A stretch of DNA of 64,000 bases from Trichinella spiralis (lineage: Eukaryota; Nematoda; Enoplea; Trichinellida; Trichinellidae): contig CM012954.1 in assembly GCA_000181795.3 (NCBI GenBank), positions 9,182,293 to 9,246,292 of the forward strand. The letters are read 5' to 3'. The number at the start of each line of letters is the position of its first letter. Positions within the stretch are counted from its first letter, which is position 1. Under the pieces are notes generated by a model. That model did no database searches, was not told where the DNA came from, and saw only the letters and a program-made list of their open reading frames with translations. The translations under genes were made by a program, and so were the position numbers. Shown here in pieces: positions 12,901 through 24,050 of the stretch.

Positions 12901-14359
12901 TGTGGAATTGGAGACGGCCGTTTTCGATTCGCAGTTGTCTGGCACCGGCCGAGTCGTCGAAATCCCATAGCATCGACAAGTGGTGATTTTCGAACACCGA
13001 CAACGCGTACTTGTTGTTCCAGAGCTTGCGACCGCGGATCAGGCGCAAATTGCGCAACATATTCAACGAGACCAGCGGAGGCGAAAACGACACTTTCAAA
13101 TAGTCGGTGATTTCGCTTATATTGCCCAAATATTCTTCGAGCTTGCCGGCCACGTTCTTCGTCAAACCGCCCTGCATGGTGATATCCAAGGCGCCCAGAA
13201 CGACGTCGCAGCCGCGGAATTGGGCCGCTTCGGCCAGACTGCGCACGTCGCCGCCGGGGCATTTTTTCGAACAAGCGCCGGCGCAGGGCGTGCACAGACG
13301 CCGGTCGGCGGGATGTTCGTCGTAGCCGGCCGGGCAGTGGAGCGAGCAGAGGCGACCGGCGTCGACCGCCTTGTAAAGCAGACTGTGACCGGTGCGCTGA
13401 TCGACCACCGGCCTGCGTTCGCGGCACTGGCGCCTGGTGACGCAGCGGCGCTGTTCCAATTCGAACAGCCCATCCGGGCATTGGTCCATACATCGGCCGT
13501 TGTAAGTGACCCGCCTGCAGGCCATGCACTGGTGGTCGGCCGGACCGGTGCAACCGCCGGCGCAGCTCCGGTGGCAGCAAAATGGCCGTTGGCCGTCGGC
13601 CGTGGTGCCGTTGCAGGCGAGACCTTGGCGGGCGCAGTCGACGGGACAAGCCAACTGGCAGTGGTCGTGGTTCCAGCAGGCACGCCCGTTGCGGCGTTCC
13701 AAGCAGAGCCGGTCGTCGCCGACGCACTTCTCCGAGCACAAGTTGGCATTTTTGCCGCCTTCGATCACAACGTGAGCGTACGGTTCGCGGCACAGCTCCT
13801 CCCAGGCGACCGTTTTCGCGTAGCACAGTTCGGGATTGTTGACAATGCGCACACCGCCTTTGCTAATTTCCATCAAATTGGTCAAGCCGATTTCACGCAA
13901 ATTCGGATTTTGGAACAACACCAACGCGTAATTGTGGACCAGACTGTTGCCCCGTATGAGGCGCAAATTGGGAAACAGAGAACCCAACGACTGCAAGCCG
14001 AGCACTTGGAACACCAAAATTGAGCCGGTAATTTCGCGCACGTTCGGCATGGTCACCAGGCGAAAATCGTCGTCGGTCAAATTTTGACTGGTCATCAACG
14101 TCAGGCGGACGTCGCCTTCGACCACCGTACATTTGGAATGCAACAGACGCAGGCGGTCGTCCAGGTCGGCGTAGAATTGTCTGGGCGAATTGCGCATCGC
14201 GAACCCCGAACAGACCACTTCGTCCATACCGCGGCATGGTGGAACCACCAGCGGCAGCAGCAGCATCATCACCGCCACCGACGACCACAGCATCAACAAC
14301 AGCAGCCCACCGCCGGCGCGAACGTTCCTGCCGAACAAACAAGAGGTAGTAGTGGTCAT
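9992..14359 (-). CDS. InR: Insulin/IGF receptor tyrosine kinase
   Basis: A 1455-aa insulin-receptor-family kinase in one exon, acting at the plasma membrane upstream of PI3K/AKT. Domains in order: signal peptide (about 1-44), L1 (about 50-190), Cys-rich furin-like region (about 208-370), L2 (about 380-530), fibronectin III repeats (about 540-985), TM helix (about 994-1017) and kinase (about 1060-1330). The furin site RHRR (784-787) separates alpha from beta chain. Juxtamembrane NPEY (1037-1040) is the PTB-docking motif. Kinase residues are intact: GRGSFG (1066-1071), Lys1095, HRDLAARN (1191-1198), DFG (1211-1213), and activation-loop Tyr1219, Tyr1223 and Tyr1224. The ATG at 14359 was chosen because a splice acceptor lies 33 bases upstream and the frame beyond has no ATG. 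The 125-aa tail has an acidic run, no YxxM, and ends in Tyr. Coding sequence is much more GC-rich than its flanks. Confidence 0.97.
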   Translation of the reverse strand: MTTTTSCLFGRNVRAGGGLLLLMLWSSVAVMMLLLPLVVPPCRGMDEVVCSGFAMRNSPRQFYADLDDRLRLLHSKCTVVEGDVRLTLMTSQNLTDDDFRLVTMPNVREITGSILVFQVLGLQSLGSLFPNLRLIRGNSLVHNYALVLFQNPNLREIGLTNLMEISKGGVRIVNNPELCYAKTVAWEELCREPYAHVVIEGGKNANLCSEKCVGDDRLCLERRNGRACWNHDHCQLACPVDCARQGLACNGTTADGQRPFCCHRSCAGGCTGPADHQCMACRRVTYNGRCMDQCPDGLFELEQRRCVTRRQCRERRPVVDQRTGHSLLYKAVDAGRLCSLHCPAGYDEHPADRRLCTPCAGACSKKCPGGDVRSLAEAAQFRGCDVVLGALDITMQGGLTKNVAGKLEEYLGNISEITDYLKVSFSPPLVSLNMLRNLRLIRGRKLWNNKYALSVFENHHLSMLWDFDDSAGARQLRIENGRLQFHNNPHLCYKTIVDLAVQVGLGDNLQDLDVSPMSNGDKAVCEELELEIECRFVGSDLVVIQWDSWNTSMMDHRMFLGYQLYYRPVEAGNVSIAENRDACHDSWKMMFFQTSERGAFVTDLQPYTRYAFYLATLMVNSPGARGGVSKVIYVRTAFGHPSPVLVTRAESLTPDSITVEWLPPVKPNGDVTHYMLSVLPKKRPLWSERNFCDEPPDYSSQTDRGKNSSSGQGGSSNGVCAQFKCCECQPSLWNQQHQLNTTNNGTVNSSASALLDPELLVNEQKERALFENIIHNIVFVRNSRHRRHHGLQEPVDLALTNSNNSSNNNNSNNNNNYNRWLKPMVVNVSDRRYTVTGLHHFTTYEIRIWACQNRSVVENFCSRREALVIQSTLMVESKDAIDENSVSVSNGSAHSPYHLFVRWAAPAEPNGGAVVSYEVEYAREADPADSGAAKPKRECTTGADFAAVGGMHFRHLSAGNYSFRVRAVSLAQRGPWTRKFHFVIVDAPRQLDTSVLVVSVGCSLVLIGVGVVLAVALSRRHLKRMLPGYVQHVFSANPEYISQLEVYEPDEWELRRQDVELLNELGRGSFGTVYAGRGRDVVSSCGVRFGDCAVKTVSQNGSVYDRWHFLVEASVMKKFNTAFVVKLYGVVSEGQPALVVMELMSNGNLRDYLRSRRPGAATPAPGRLELYAMAAEIADGMAYLEAIRFCHRDLAARNCMVSASGCCKIGDFGMARDVYVKDYYRPRGRRLMPVRWMAPEALQDAKFTSKSDVWSYGVVLWEIATLASQPYAGLSNEQVFERVVERRQLLPRPADCPPGFYELMRLCWSANPRDRPSFGEIAFALCGHIPDNLLAGSFSESKLFLTARNSSEFADHHRHNDDIVTVQPAPQQLCKTVTPRLIPDRIFEMLVSGNALPEEEEEEAEDLDDDDDHHLESRHLRLNAAGICRQSRTPAAIPPLFRPHRSWPQLNSLLY

Positions 14360-14392
14360 GGCGGTGACATGCGAACAATTTTCACTTCGATT

Positions 14393-14404
14393 CTGAAATA
14401 AACA
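14393..14404 (-). promoter_or_regulatory. Splice-acceptor-like site before InR ATG
   Basis: On the minus strand a T-rich tract ending in TTTATTTCAG lies 33 bases before the InR start. It fits a 5'-UTR intron or trans-splice acceptor and argues against extending the protein upstream. Confidence 0.7.
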
Positions 14405-17400
14405 AGCAAACAAACAAACAATTTCAGTGCGGTTCCCATTGACGACGGTCACTTGTACCTTCGGTTAGTGGTGAAAGTGTTCCAGTAGAATTCATTCGTA
14501 TTCAATAGCGAAATTTGCCAGGAAAAATATTTTTCACAAAGCGGACGAATGAACTTTCGGCTTCGGCTACAGACAAACAAACAAGCAATTTAAAAAAAAC
14601 ACTTATTCAAATATCTCGATAAACAAATGAAAATCATCACAGTCCAATCAAATGCCGAATTCAATATTGCACGCTGAAAAAGAGACACGTCATTCGAACA
14701 ATGCGCAATTTAGTTCGATGTAATTCAATGACGCAACAGTGAAAAAATTACATAACTGATAAACATTTTTAATGCATCAATTTTTTCCATGATTAAGTTT
14801 CATGAAATGTGAAGTAATTACAATATTTTTTCATTTGTTCAAGAAAAATAAAACTAATGAAATTCGACAAATTGAACAAGTGTTCAGAAGAAATGTTCGA
14901 CAAAAGGAAAAATAGACCTGCAACGATATATATAACAATAACAATCGAAAATTGACAATAACAACGACGATTAATTTTTGAAAAAATATTTTTCTCCGTA
15001 TTTTTTTTCCTAATTATGAATCTATCTACTGTTGATTCATTGTGCAAACAGAAGTGAATAATTGTCCCATGGATCAAAAACAGTACATTATTGACCGCTT
15101 TAATCAGAGTAGTTCTTTCTGAAATTTAAATTAAAAAGCAAAAAAAAGCAGAAAATACAAATTAAGAGTATTGATTGGAAATTAAATAACATTTTTGCCC
15201 TGTGAATCAACAACTTCCACGTCCGCTGACGAATCAACTCGAGCACCAATGGAAATAAACATATTTTGAAAGGAGAAAATAAAGCAAAGATCGAACTCAT
15301 ATAGCAGTTAGCTGACTGATTAGCTGCGACCTTCAACGTAATCGAACAAGCCTGCGGCTAGAAATCAAAGCAGAACTAAGCATGAAAATATAAAAACAGG
15401 ATGCGCCAAATTCAATGCAAACAAATGAATAAATAGTTGAGTATCAAAAAAAAAACAAAAGGAAAAGCAACCACACCCTCTTGATAATGCTACATCAAAA
15501 ATTTGCAATTCAAAAAAAAACATATACAATTCAATGTTAATTTCGAATACTGGTAAAAAGCTGGTGGAAAATCCATCCTCGCACAAAGGCATATTATAAT
15601 CACTTTCGAAAACACAATCTGTTCAAATAAAAATTGATCGAATGCCTGAAACCATTCGTTTGCCTCTTTGCGCTCGTTTTCCAATTAATTTTAATGTAAA
15701 AAAAATATGCTACAAATACGTAATGCTTTAAGTGGCATTTAATGTAAAATTGAAAGAATTAATATCGAATTGATTAATTATTCCACTAATGAATCTACAT
15801 CACCGATGGCAGAGCAATCATTACTGAACGGAGAAGAAAAAAAATTTCATTCCTGAATAAAATTTCACTGACCTACAAAAGTCAGAAGTTAACCCGCCCC
15901 CCCCCCTTCATATACATATATACATATATACAAATGTATGTTTTAAATTTCTTTTCCCACACCCTTGAACGAAAATGAAACAATTTTAAAGGAAAAAAAA
16001 TGTTGAATAGGCAGCTGCTGCACGTCGGACAAAAAAACACCATTTCATGTGCCACTTTATTGCCAGTTCTCATACTTGGCCAAGTCGTAAAAGCGGCAGT
16101 GGTCGAACTATGCAATAGTAATAAATTTTGAGAGTTTCCAATAAAAACTGACATCTTACATGAAAAAGAATTTCGAACACAAACAAAAATTTTTTTTCAT
16201 CTCACTAAACTTCCTCCAACGTCCTTCTCTTTTTTCTGGTAGAAGAAAGTTTACACGGTGCTTGCGCTTTTTCACTTTCAAATAATAACAAAAAATATTC
16301 CCGCTCAACTGAATGAATAAAGCAAAAATTTTTTTTATTTAAAGTTGAAACAACATTTACTTTTCGACACTAATTTACGCAAAACGATTAATAATAATCT
16401 TTACAAAGCTTAAACAAGCATAAACAATGCATTGGCACTTTGCGCACCTTTATTTAACAAGTAAATATTGAATTGGTGAAATAAAAATTAACTAATGACT
16501 GATTTAAAAAATATTATTGAAACAATTGAACACGCATTTCAGACACGACGCATCAAATGAAAAATGCCCTTCGCTTTTGCCAATGTCAAACTGTACATGC
16601 AAACGGGTAGAAAATAAGAAAAAACTGCTCGAAAATGTCAAAACAACAATGTTTGCGGTGCAAACTGATGTTCAAACATGGCAGTTATTAAAATAACATT
16701 TTTAGCAAAATAAACAATTCATTCAATTAATTAAATCAACACAAATGGTTGCATCGCTACAAAAGTCCACTGAGCCCACCCAGTGCCTGTACAATTGATT
16801 CAACTGATGAAATTCGGTGGAAAATGCTGCAAAATTTCAAACTAAAGCATATTTTTTTCGGAAAAAATATACAATGTAGGTGAAAAAAAATCAATTTTTT
16901 AAATTCATCTCATGAGAAAATTCTAAAATCTTCAAAAATAGAATCGAAATTTATTGAAAATAGTCGAAAATGCTACAACAAAATGTAAAATTTCAACAAC
17001 CGCTTACCAAGATAGACCAACAACTATGCCAGATGAGCAAAATTATGGTAAAAGATATTGGAAATGACTCATGCGCAACAGTAATGCAAAAAAGACAGTG
17101 ATAAAAAAGTACAATTTTCACAGAGCGGTTGAATTTTCTCGTTGGAAACTTTCTCACTAAGAAAAGATGACCAAGTTGGAAAATTTGATCAAATTTTTTT
17201 TTCTATGACAATTCAAATTTTAAAATAATTTTCATGTTTACTGTAAAATGGAATAAAAATTTGAAAAATCTTATTTTGCATTGCATCAATTTAGCTAAAC
17301 TTTCTGCAAAATAATACTGTTCAGTTGGAAAAATCAACACGCAATTAAAAAACTGTTCATGAGTAGCACCTTTTAGTCGGGAAGACCAGAAATAAATCAA

Positions 17401-17799
17401 TTTTCACCTTACGGTATGCATTTTACGCGTGAACTTACAGTTCTTACCCAATTAGTTGAATTTACTATATTGTAAAACTAAAATAATTCACTACTATAAA
17501 ATGTACATGTATCTTCATGATCAAGATCATTACAGAGTTGAATCACAACAAACAACTTGAAAAATTTCCCAGAATATTACATAAAATATTAATTACTTTA
17601 ATTTAGATTATCATTTTTTGTACTAAAAATAATTCATTTTTATATTCTTTTCCAAAAATATTTCAAAATGACAAAGTAAATGCAATTTGAAAAACTTTTT
17701 ACCTGATTGTCAAATAAGCAGACTGTAGCGTGTTTGGTAGTTGCAGTTAGCAGTCAGTTGCTTGTTGCTTGGATTTCGTTACCAGTCCTTTTGTGAGCA
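14405..17799. other. Divergent spacer between InR and SLU7
   Basis: AT-rich non-coding DNA between two divergently transcribed genes. It should hold the InR promoter and 5'-UTR intron plus the SLU7 promoter. No protein-like frame and no long repeat was seen; a C-run of about 11 lies near 15897-15907. Confidence 0.65.
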
Positions 17800-19490
17800 A
17801 TGGCGACATTTACACCACAGATTGCTCCATCATCTTTGTTGAAAACTAAAGATGCAACGGAAGATGGGCCCCGACGTCAAACGAAGGAGGAATACAGGAA
17901 ATTGAAAGAGTTGGAAGAAGCTCGTAAAGCAGGTAATGTGCAGTTTCCATTTGCAAGGTTTTCTTCAACCTGTAAAATAATTTTTTTCACACACGACCAC
18001 TTTGTTTAAGCTTTAGCTGTGAAATTTAAGCAGTAATCTACGAAATTATATTAATTTTAAATAATGAGTAATTAATTGTTGGCACGTTAGGTACCGTACC
18101 TGCAATGACGGATGTGGAAACTGGCAGCGATATCAATCCCCACATTCCACACTATATTGCACAAGCTCCGTGGTATATTGGTGCAGCTGGACCGACTTTG
18201 AAACATCAGAAACCGCACCCAGAAAGGCAAAAAGAATTGGCAGCCATAACGCAATGGTACAAACGTGGCGTCAGTGACCAAGTGGCGCAAAAATATCGCA
18301 AAGGGGCTTGTGAAAACTGTGGCGCAATGACGCACAAACGCAAAGACTGTATGGAGCGGCCGCGAAAAATTGGTGCCAAATATACGAACGATTCAATTGC
18401 GGCGGACGAATTTTCGCAGCCGAATATTAAGCTCGATTATGACGCGAAACGAGATCGTTGGAATGGTTTTGACGCTTCTTCTTACAATGCTCAAGCCGTG
18501 AAAGAGTTCGATCAGTTGGAAGAAGCTAGGAAGAAAATTCGACTGGAAAAGTGCAGGGACGGTGAGCCAGTTGACCAGAGAGACGAATCTGTGCTGGGAG
18601 AAGAAGATCGAATTGGTCACAAAGATGTAGACGAAGATAAATATGCAGAAAATGCATCAATGCCTGGAGTGAAGTTGGACGTGGACAGTCGAACTCGAAT
18701 CACTGTTCGAAATTTGCGTATCCGCGAAGATACTGCAAAATATTTGTACAATTTGGATCCAAATTCTGCATATTACGATCCGAAAAGTCGATCGATGCGT
18801 GACAATCCTTTCAAAGGAACGCACAAAAGCGAGGACGAAGTGCCATTTGCTGGTGAAAATTTCCACAAATTCACCGGCGAAGTGCTCAGCGTGAACAATG
18901 CCCAACTGTTCGCTTGGGAAGCTCACAAACGTGGCGCCAGTGTGCACGCATTAGCCGAGCCGACAAAGTTGGAAGTGCTGAAGAAAGAATATGTAGTGAA
19001 AAAAGAAATTTTGAAAAGTAAATTGCCACTTTTTTTCAAATTATCATTTCTTCTGTATTTTGAAACAATTTTCTGTCACATTCCAGGCGAAGCTCAGAAG
19101 GCTATATTGGAAAAGTATGGCGGTGAAGAATATTTGCAAAATCCAGACAAGGAATTGTTGTACGCTCAAACGGAAAATTACGTCGAATACAATCGACACG
19201 GTGCTGTTGTTAAAGGTGATAAGAGGCCGACTTTGCGTTCACGTTATGAAGAGGATGTATTCGTTAACAACCATACAAGCGTTTGGGGTTCGTATTGGAG
19301 TGACGGTGAATGGGGTTATGCTTGTTGTCACAACAAATTTCCAAATAGTTATTGTACTGGAGAGATGGGAAAAGCTGCTATAAAATCTTCTATCATAACT
19401 TCTGAGGTTGCTGATGACGTGAAATCACCATCATCACCTTCATCAAGTGAACACGAATCTTCTTCACTTTCACACAGTGAAGAAGAATAA
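17800..19490 (+). CDS. SLU7: Pre-mRNA splicing factor SLU7
   Basis: Second-step splicing factor of the spliceosome, needed for correct 3' splice-site choice; nuclear. Three exons: 17800-17932, 18091-19017 and 19087-19490, giving 487 aa. The first junction restores EARKAG-TVPAM in frame. Diagnostic features are INPHIPHYIAQAPWY after the N-terminus, a CCHC zinc knuckle (Cys118-x2-Cys-x4-His-x4-Cys131), the very conserved block TVRNLRIREDTAKYLYNLD, and SVWGSYW followed by a CCH...YCTGE segment near the C-terminus. The C-terminus is shorter than the human protein (586 aa) and ends in a Ser/Glu-rich tail. The second intron (19018-19086, 69 bases) is a multiple of three with no stop, so its retention would add 23 residues in frame. 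The acceptor is nevertheless clear and the insert is hydrophobic, so it is treated as an intron. Confidence 0.97.
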
Positions 19491-20280
19491 ATTGTATGTA
19501 AAATGTATAAATTTCGAAACTTTTACTTGTTCTTTTTCCGTCGAAGCTGCAGAAAATTTTATGCCACAATGTTGTACAGACTTAAAATGTGAATAAATGT
19601 TTAAAATCAACGAATGAATGAATGAAATAGAAAAATTCAAATGTGACACTTACATTTAGTTGAATGACAGATAGGCGAAATGGAAGAAAAACGGATTGAC
19701 GGCGTACGCGAGTTGGTTACAGTTTCAAAAAATGGCGCCAATTGACAAGACTGATCTAGTATTTATTTCGGTCAAATTTGCAACATTTATTTGAACTTTA
19801 TTGATAAAATACTGTAAATAAGATAAACAATTATTGAAATGACCTATTTTTTTATTGTTAATTAATTTGAAAATAAATTATTACAGTCAAATTTATTTAT
19901 ATATATTTAGATGTTAAAATTGTGAATAGTCGTAAAAATGATAATTGTCAGTTAGTATTCAATAAATGGAAATAAATGTGTTGCAATAAATAAATTTTCA
20001 TATTTTTAGCAAGTAATATTTTCCAATAAAAAAATAAATAATTGAATCTATCTCAAAATAGTATAATTAATAATAATTGTACATTTATTAAAGTGAAAAA
20101 AAAAGAAAATCACGTACGTTAGTACAGAAAATGATGAAAAATAATAATAAGTTTAAGAAAATAAGTTTAAAATTGTTGTATTAAAAGTTTGAAATTGAAT
20201 AAATTAAATAATAATAAACGAATCAACGGTAATAATAAATTTACTGTAATTGTGTAGTTCATGTTCAATTGTTTAATATT
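19491..20280. other. SLU7 3' flank
   Basis: AT-rich non-coding DNA after the SLU7 stop. A polyadenylation signal AATAAA lies at 19592-19597. Nothing else was recognised. Confidence 0.6.
19592..19597 (+). terminator. SLU7 polyadenylation signal
   Basis: Canonical AATAAA about 100 bases after the stop codon. Confidence 0.7.
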
Positions 20281-20281
20281 G

Positions 20282-20960
20282 TTATTTGTAATATGCAGGT
20301 ATGTATATATTTGGAAATTTTGGCGCCGTCCAGTCTTGTGACCCGATGAATTGCAAAGTGGTGGTGGTGTTAGAATACTTGTCGGGCGCCAAACGGTCGC
20401 ACGGTCGACTGGTCCGCACGGGCTGATTAATAGCGAAGCGATCATTGACAAGCTGAATGACCTCTGCAGAAGTAGCTGTTCAACGGTCCAGATGAACAAA
20501 AGCCCTTTGAAGAGATGAAGCGAGTCCGTCGACGGCGCCATGCCGACGTCGACCTCGACCACAACTTGGTCATCTTTCTCAATCACTATCTGGGGTGTTC
20601 CGTTTCTCCCATGGCAGGTGGTCGATTCTCACCACATATTTATTATACTTCTTTATTTGTATATACATTTATATTTATATTTTAATATTAATATAATTTT
20701 TCTTTTTAGAAATCAAAAATATTCTTAACCGTTCTATATAAGTATACAACGGGCAAGTTATTAGTGTTATATTGCGAACGTCCCGGAAAAATTCGTCCAC
20801 GCCTCCCAACCGGTTGGGCCAATCGTCATCGTCGACTGGCTTTCCCCGCGAAAACGACGACAATTGTCACTTCCACCACCACCACCACCACTACCACTAC
20901 CATTACCACCATCGCCACTACCATTACCATCGACGCGTCATCAGCACAGCGCAAAAAGTT
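20282..20960. other. GC-rich island of unknown nature
   Basis: Two GC-rich blocks (about 20320-20620 and 20760-20960) stand out from AT-rich flanks. Several frames on both strands are open and look protein-like, so I could not choose a gene model. On the minus strand one frame ending in TAA at 20282-20284 contains TATSAEVIQLVNDRFAIN, reminiscent of a Ras-association fold helix, but no start or clean exon border was found and the frame is closed by TGA just upstream. GTCGAC and GGCGCC palindromes recur. A CCA/CTA-rich run lies at 20873-20930. It may be an exon, a promoter or a decayed gene. Confidence 0.35.
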
Positions 20961-21920
20961 GATCGTCATTTATTAAAATTTCAATTTTCAATATTCATCA
21001 ATTACGGTAAGTGATTTTTCAATTATTACTTATTGTTTGTTTTGGTCTTTTCTTGATTATTATCAAAATTTTTCCCCTTATCATATCTTATATCGCGCAC
21101 AAATTACCGTAATCAGTATCTTCACAGTTGATTGTGCTGTTTTAATTTGCTTTTTTCTTTTCTTCTGCAAAAGTTGTTGAACGATTCAAAAAATTAAGCA
21201 GTTAATTTAAATAATTTCACTTTCAAATGTTCAATTGTGTAACAATTTCCACTTGTCCGTGTGTTGTTGTTTGTTCAATTTATTCTGATCTTCTCTTGCC
21301 TAGTCGATTTGGAACAAACGGACGCCTGTCCATTTTGCATTAACTTGAGTATTTTGTTGTGTAAATTGTGCAAATCAAACAAAAACGATCGACCGACAAT
21401 TTACAATAATAATAAGCAGCGGTGAATGAATTTTCATATTTGAAAAATTGTTTACACCAATTTTTTTGCGAAACTTGATCACTTCCGACTACTTTGCTGC
21501 TGTCCAACCCAACCGCACCCATGTGATTGATGTGATTATTGCTTTCGATCACACCTTGCGTCAATGATTGATTTCCACTCCACTATCCTTTGACAATTTT
21601 GTAATTATTTATTCAAAAAAAATGCACAAAAACTCAACAACGCTTAAGCTGGTAATGGTTTGGAAAAACAATACTGAATTTGGTAATTTTCAAGTTTGAT
21701 CATTTTTTTGTTTTTGACAAATAAAACTATTGGAGAAAGTAAGTAAGTAAGTGAAGAGATGGACGTATAAGAGAAGATGCACACGGACGACCGTGACCAT
21801 CGTGCATTTAAGCTGTGAAAATCGATCGACGCCAATGTCGGCTAGCGACCCTGTGTGTAAATTGGGTCAGCAATGGTGAATGGACCAGAAACGTTGGCAA
21901 GCAGCTTTTTCCACTACTAC

Positions 21921-21928
21921 TGACGTCA
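21921..21928. promoter_or_regulatory. CRE palindrome TGACGTCA
   Basis: Perfect CREB/ATF consensus, one of five in the 12-kb gap before Schnurri. An ATGC repeat (21946-21968) lies beside it. Confidence 0.45.
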
Positions 21929-21945
21929 ACCAGAGAGAAACACAA

Positions 21946-21968
21946 GCATGCATGCATGCATGCATGCA
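21946..21968. repeat. ATGC tetranucleotide repeat
   Basis: Between five and six tandem ATGC units. Confidence 0.9.
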
Positions 21969-24042
21969 TACATATGCTTGCATACACAGTGAGTGAGACT
22001 TGTGGAACAACAGGTTTCAATGCGACCGTTTTTATTGAAATGCAGCCGTTTGCAATGTGAAAACATTCGTCAGACGCGCAAATAAGCGACGGTGACGTTT
22101 GTTGAATCTTTTCATTTCAAATTCCTTCAACAACATCATATTTGACCGAGAAAATTTTTCATTCACACTTGCTGCAATCGATTTCAACAAGCCCCTGCTT
22201 CTTCTTCTTTTTCTTCTACAATGGGCAAACGTTTATTATTCTCTGATCTGCATCATTTTCGTTCACTCGGTCGGTTGGTCCGGCCTCTTTTGAAAAATTC
22301 ACCTCGTCATCACACATGCTGAGCACTGCTGGATGTAAACAAATGGGGAGGGGAACAAATAAATTTTCCAAAAATGGATAAATTTATTCGTCTGCTTGCT
22401 TTTTTCTTGTACGGTTTTTTTTTCTTCTCGTCGGGCATGCTTGATGGAAAATGATGGGAATGGAGAAAAAAGTAACTTCGCACGTTTGCCTCGACATAAA
22501 TTTTTCTTTTCTTCAATTGACATGTAGAAACGTCGTGGTGACGTGATTTGCATTTTGAGTTCAGGTTGTTCATTTTTTTTTCTTGCTCGACTTTTAAGAA
22601 GCAGACGCTTCGCATCATCATCATCGTCGTCGTCGTCGTCGTCTGCTCCACGTCATCGATCAAATTGAAGAGTGTTACAAGAATTGAATTGCACCTAGAA
22701 GAGAAGTTGATCAAAAGACCACCAAATCGATTGTCTTGTTTTGTTTCATCATTGATTCAACTGCATTTGTGCAACCTTTTCATCCTCCATTCACACTTGC
22801 TGATCACTTTTTTTTACAACAACAACAAATATATGGATATTTCTGTTATCTCAATTGAAGGTCATAAATTGAAAATGTGTTTTTTTCCTTTTCATACTTT
22901 TCAATCAACTGCACAAACTTGGCCTTGGTTTTTTTCACAACCAACCAACGAAAATCGTGCAACTTGTTTTTACCAGATTACTGTATAATACAGTATTTCA
23001 AAATGAAGTACTTGATTTTTACGAAATGTTGTGTAGCACATTTTTTTTGCACTTTTTAAAACAGAAATGAATTAACTTCAAACGGTAAATTGTATGTGTC
23101 TGTGTGTCAACAGGACGAAAAGTTTGTAAATTATTTTTGTTTATTTGCAAATGGAACTTGTCGGATTGAATTTCAAAGAAAAAAAAGACTAAAGTGAAAT
23201 TAATCATCTTTATTGCATTTATGGCACAGTTCGGTGCGTTGGATTGCACAGATCATTTGTCCGTATGATTGATTGAGAAAAAAATGACGATTGAAGCAGA
23301 CCAAAAAAACTACTGACATCATTGCAGTGACGTGAAATAGTTTTCTCTTTGATACAATTGACGTTTGGCAAAAATGGTTACATTGGCAATATTTGTCAAC
23401 TTATTACGCTATTTTTTTAAAAAATTTTATTAATGAGAATTGTCGACGTTGTTTTGAATAATTTGAACAGAAAAAAATTGACAAGCGGTTATCTTCTTTT
23501 TTTAACGACCATCCAAAATGAAAACAACCAGTGGATATTATTATGATTATTAAATATAAAGTTGCAAATGCGAGGTGCGTCAAATGATGAGTGACGGACT
23601 GAATGACGAATGAGAAGGGGGAAAGTTTTTCTTTTCCACATACATACATACTCCTAAATGCTGCTGTTGTTGATGGGGATTTATTGGTGGCAGTAGTTGA
23701 ACGTGGTCACCACAATCTACGGTGGTTCATCTGAGCGCAGAGCACACTGCCATCAAGTAGCTAGCTAGCTAGCTGGCTGACTGGCTGGCTGGCTTTTGGT
23801 GCTTGGTTCAATCGATGCGAATCACAATTGTTGCAAAAATTGCACTGCAGATTTGTTTCCAAAGCAAGCAGAAGCGATTTTTGAGCATTTTTCAGCCTGC
23901 CGTCAAGCGCCGAGAGACGCGTTGTTGGTTGAAATAAGCGGCTTCTGTCGGTCGGTCAGCCGGGCAATTTAGGCGCCAGTTTGGCGCATTGTTCGCATAG
24001 CTGGTCGCGTCGCAGCCGTTCAGCTGACTGATCAAACGTTTC

Positions 24043-24050
24043 TGACGTCA
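24043..24050. promoter_or_regulatory. CRE palindrome TGACGTCA
   Basis: Perfect CRE inside the GC-richer island 23880-24200, a candidate promoter region. Confidence 0.5.

Noticed and set aside
10787-14023. Long open frames on the plus strand opposite the insulin receptor, and in other minus frames
   Set aside because: They are shadows of GC-rich InR codons, lack recognisable domains, and the InR frame explains the region fully.
18105-18107. ATG at 18105 as the SLU7 start
   Set aside because: The upstream exon from 17800 joins in frame and supplies the conserved N-terminal EARKAG segment.
20470-20490. In-frame TGA read as selenocysteine in the minus-strand frame
   Set aside because: No recognised selenoprotein family and no downstream recoding element seen; a stop is the simpler reading.
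20322-20539. Structured RNA closed by GGCGCCGTC and GACGGCGCC
   Set aside because: The arms contain palindromes (GGCGCC, CCGTCGACGG) that recur locally, and no RNase P, SRP, snRNA or other conserved core was recognised.
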